From Sulfurimonas sp. (lineage in GTDB: Bacteria; Campylobacterota; Campylobacteria; Campylobacterales; Sulfurimonadaceae), in assembly GCF_023229105.1 (NCBI RefSeq), contig NZ_JALNZY010000047.1, positions 1 to 16,722 on the forward strand: a DNA stretch of 16,722 nt, read 5' to 3'. Positions within the stretch are counted from its first letter, which is position 1; every line of letters begins with the position of its first letter. Position numbers and translations under genes: made by a program. A model generated the notes under the pieces. That model did not search any database. It worked only from the letters and a program-made list of their open reading frames with translations, and was not told where the DNA came from. Positions 14,127 to 16,722 of the stretch are shown piece after piece.

Positions 14127-15523
14127 GAGAACTTCCATATGATATATACAGCAAAACTTCTATTTTAGCTTATGCTAAAGAGTTAATTCATCAAACATTA
14201 AGACTTAAATGTAAATTGGAGTTTGAGCCAGATAAAATAAAAAATAAAGGAAATTTTGGTCAGATTTTAGAAAAGTATTATTTTTTATATGAGCCAAATT
14301 CAAACTCTGGACCTGATTTTAAAGAAGTTGGACTTGAATTAAAATCTTCTCCAATAAAAAAATTAAAAAAACTGCACTATGTTTCTAAAGAGAGATTAGT
14401 TTTAAACATAATTAATTTTATGGAAGTTACTGAGCAAAATTTTAACAACAGTTCTTTTTGGAAAAAAAATAAAAATTTACTCTTGATTTTTTATCTTCAT
14501 GAGTTAGAAAAAAATCTTTTAGATTATAAAATTGAAATTGCGGATGAGTGGTGTTTCCCTGAAATTGATTTGGAAATTATAAAAAATGATTGGGAGATAA
14601 TCACAAACAAAATTAAAAATGGAAAAGCTCATGAGCTTTCTGAAGGAGATACGCTTTATTTAGGGGCTTGTACAAAAGGCTCAAAGGGTGGTAATTTAAG
14701 AGAACAGCCATATTCACAAATAAAAGCAAAACAAAGAGCGTACTCACTAAAGCAAGGATATGTTAATCATATTATTGCTTCACTTTCTGGTAAAAATCCA
14801 ATATATGGAAAGGTTATCTCATCTTTAGAAGTTGCCAAAAAATCTTCTCTTGAAGAGATAGTAGTTTCAAAATTTCAATTTTATTACGGTAAAACAATAG
14901 CAGAAATTTTAAGGCTTCTTAATATATCTATAAATCAAAAAGCAAAAAATTTTTATGCAAATCTTTCAAAAGCTATTTTAGGAATTGAGTTAAATAAAGA
15001 GATTGAAGAGTTTTCAAAAGCAGATATTATAGTTAAAACGGTGCGCCTAAAAGAAAACAATCTTCCAGCTGAGGATATCTCTTTTCCAGTTTTTAAATAC
15101 AATGAAATAATTTCTCAAAATTGGGAAGATTCAGAAATAAAAGAAATATTAGAACATAAATTTTTGTTCATATTTTTTCAATATGAAAATAACACTCTTA
15201 AATTAAAAAAAGTAAAATTTTGGAATATGCCTTATAAAGATTTGCAAGAAGTTCAAAGGGTTTGGAAAAATACAAAAGAAATAGTTAAAAGTGGAAATAT
15301 TGTTAAAGAAATACAAACTAATAAAGATGGTAAACAAGTCAGAATTACAAATTTTCCATCAAAAAAGTTTAGTAATATTTCACATGTAAGACCACATGCA
15401 ATCAATGCGAATGATGTTTTTGAGTTACCTGTAAAAGATAAAATAACAGAAGCTAAAGTATATACAAAGCACTGTTTTTGGTTAAATAACAGTTATATAA
15501 AAAATGAAATTTATTTAAAATAG
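14123..15523 (+). CDS. Sau3AI/MutH-family type II restriction endonuclease
   Basis: A 466-residue endonuclease predicted to cut GATC. The N-terminal MutH-like fold shows KGNFGQILE (42-50, Glu50) and PDFKEVGLELKSSPI (64-78), giving the metal site Asp65, Glu72 and Lys74 (D-x6-E-x-K). The C-terminal half is a second, non-catalytic MutH-like domain as in Sau3AI, with KFWNMP and, near the end, HVRPHA (421-426) and TKHCFWLNN. The length is close to the 489 residues of Sau3AI. The ATG overlaps the methyltransferase stop by four bases, so methylase is made first. The gene is strikingly A-rich compared with its neighbours (many AAA, AAT and TTA codons), suggesting transfer. Confidence 0.88.
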   Translation: MRELPYDIYSKTSILAYAKELIHQTLRLKCKLEFEPDKIKNKGNFGQILEKYYFLYEPNSNSGPDFKEVGLELKSSPIKKLKKLHYVSKERLVLNIINFMEVTEQNFNNSSFWKKNKNLLLIFYLHELEKNLLDYKIEIADEWCFPEIDLEIIKNDWEIITNKIKNGKAHELSEGDTLYLGACTKGSKGGNLREQPYSQIKAKQRAYSLKQGYVNHIIASLSGKNPIYGKVISSLEVAKKSSLEEIVVSKFQFYYGKTIAEILRLLNISINQKAKNFYANLSKAILGIELNKEIEEFSKADIIVKTVRLKENNLPAEDISFPVFKYNEIISQNWEDSEIKEILEHKFLFIFFQYENNTLKLKKVKFWNMPYKDLQEVQRVWKNTKEIVKSGNIVKEIQTNKDGKQVRITNFPSKKFSNISHVRPHAINANDVFELPVKDKITEAKVYTKHCFWLNNSYIKNEIYLK

Positions 15524-15546
15524 TTTATGAAGAAAAGATTTAAACT

Positions 15547-16722
15547 TTGAGCCAAACACTTATTGGTCAAATAGACAAAATCCTTTTTGAAGATGATGGC
15601 TTTTTTATAGCCGTTTTAAAGAGTGGGGAGAAGGTTAGTGGCTCTTATCATGAGAGTAAAGTCTCTCATATAAAAAGCTCTGCCGTAACACTTAAGGGTG
15701 TGTGGGAAGAGCATAAAAAATATGGAAGAACTTTCAAGTTTGACTCAATAAAAGTAAACCAAAATGAGCTTTTTTTCTTTCTGAACAAAATTGTAAAAGG
15801 CTTTACAAAAAAACTCTCTGCCGAGCTTATTGAGCATTTTGGAAATGAAAAACTTATAGAAATATTAGACAATGACATAGAGAGGCTTTTAGAGTTTAAC
15901 GGCATAAAAGAGAAGAGGCTTAAGAAGATTCAAGCGTCTTGGAAGAAGTTTCGTTCTATGAGAGAGCTTGGTGAGTTTTTAACTCCTTATGATGTTTCAC
16001 AAGCTCTTCTTACGATAATTGCAACTGCTATGAAAGATGTAGATGATCCTCGCGAGAAGATAAAAAATAATCCCTACATTCTTACCTCTATAAATGGTAT
16101 CGGCTTTAAAAGAGCGGATGAGTTGGCTCTTAAAATGGGAGTTACTAAAGAGGATGAGAACCGTATAAGTTCTGCTATGGATTATGTTCTTTTAAACTAC
16201 TGCGAACAACAAGGTAACTCATGTGTGGCAAAAGAGATACTATTTAGCGGGCTTAATGAACTTCTCTGCTTTGAGGATAAAAACTATCTCTATGAAGCAG
16301 CACTTATTGAGAGAGTGAGTGAGCAGAGTATAGTTATTATGAAAAACAACCGCGTCTCTCCTGCTAGACTTTATGACTCTGAGAAATTTTTATATGATGA
16401 TTTTAAGGCTAGGGCAAAAAAAGATAGCGGAGTGCTTATTAAAAACTTGGATGAGTTTTTAGACTCTCATGAACTAAAACTTGGGCAACAGCAAAAAGAG
16501 GCAGTTTTAAAGATCAACGAAGGTGTATCTCTGCTCTTTTTAGTCGGATATGCAGGAACAGGAAAGAGTACGACTTCAAAAACTATACTTGATCTATTAA
16601 ACACAAGATATGATAAAAAAGAGATAATGACATGCGCACTTAGTGGCATAGCTTCTCAGCGCATTGCAGATACAACTGGTTATGAGAGTGCAACAATCCA
16701 GTCACTTTTAGTTAAGTTTGAA
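15547..16722 (+). CDS. RecD2-type ATP-dependent DNA helicase (partial, C-terminus off the window)
   Basis: 392 codons read without a stop to the right edge. The first about 65 residues (TLIGQIDKILFEDDGFFIAVL) resemble the N-terminal OB-like domain of RecD2. A helix-hairpin-helix type region follows (SINGIGFKRADELALKMG, about 178-195). A Walker A motif GYAGTGKST is near 336-344 and starts the SF1B motor. RecD2 helicases unwind 5' to 3' in DNA repair outside RecBCD. An in-frame TAA at 15541 forces the start to a TTG at 15547, or to an ATG more than 130 codons later that would remove the N-terminal domain. The ribosome binding site is weak. The gene follows the endonuclease by 23 bases on the same strand. 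Confidence 0.85.
   Translation, partial: MSQTLIGQIDKILFEDDGFFIAVLKSGEKVSGSYHESKVSHIKSSAVTLKGVWEEHKKYGRTFKFDSIKVNQNELFFFLNKIVKGFTKKLSAELIEHFGNEKLIEILDNDIERLLEFNGIKEKRLKKIQASWKKFRSMRELGEFLTPYDVSQALLTIIATAMKDVDDPREKIKNNPYILTSINGIGFKRADELALKMGVTKEDENRISSAMDYVLLNYCEQQGNSCVAKEILFSGLNELLCFEDKNYLYEAALIERVSEQSIVIMKNNRVSPARLYDSEKFLYDDFKARAKKDSGVLIKNLDEFLDSHELKLGQQQKEAVLKINEGVSLLFLVGYAGTGKSTTSKTILDLLNTRYDKKEIMTCALSGIASQRIADTTGYESATIQSLLVKFE

Noticed and set aside
12598..15546. Search for direct repeats, tRNA ends or an integrase bordering the restriction genes
   Set aside because: None was found by eye, so no mobile element boundaries are claimed.

Overview
The window is AT-rich, densely packed bacterial chromosome, most likely from a Campylobacterota (epsilonproteobacterial) species close to Sulfurimonas. 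The evidence is a CheZ-like protein directly followed by a U32 'PrtC-type' protein (the HP0170/HP0169 arrangement of Helicobacter pylori), an epsilonproteobacterial DUF3972-type coiled-coil protein, promoters with good -10 boxes and poor -35 boxes, and a stand-alone glyQ. No rRNA, tRNA, transposase or CRISPR array is visible.

Layout. (1) 1-5882, minus strand. In transcription order: a HisJ-type PHP phosphatase, trxA, a membrane-anchored cysteine-free thioredoxin-like protein, trxB, dapB, purF, and a radical SAM protein that runs off the left edge. TrxB and TrxA form the NADPH-thioredoxin couple. DapB serves lysine/diaminopimelate synthesis and PurF is the committed step of purine synthesis. 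(2) 5957-7968, plus strand: cheZ-like, then the U32 protein, overlapping by one base. (3) 8040-9898, plus strand: purE, a DUF3972-like protein and a DUF89 protein. (4) 9901-10879, minus strand: an AhpD-like protein followed by a secreted DsrE-like protein. (5) 11005-11886, plus strand: glyQ. (6) 11890-12597, minus strand: a short-chain dehydrogenase. (7) 12813-15523, plus strand: a two-gene type II restriction-modification system, a C5 cytosine methyltransferase and a Sau3AI/MutH-type endonuclease predicted to act on GATC. (8) 15547 to the right edge: the first 392 codons of a RecD2-type helicase.

The most unusual stretch is 3970-4250, between the thioredoxin-like gene and trxB. A 77-bp perfect direct repeat copies the last 18 codons and stop of the upstream gene. 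Beside each repeat copy lies a two-hairpin element. The two elements keep their loops (AGC and CTTG) but have different, internally complementary stems, which is the pattern of a conserved RNA structure. The hairpin nearest trxB can also pair with the trxB start codon region, so it could act as a switch.

A second signal is genome-wide in nature. By eye I count only 10 GATC sites in 16.7 kb, and none over about 4.1 kb around the restriction-modification genes. This fits long residence of a GATC-cutting enzyme. All counts and alignments were done by hand.
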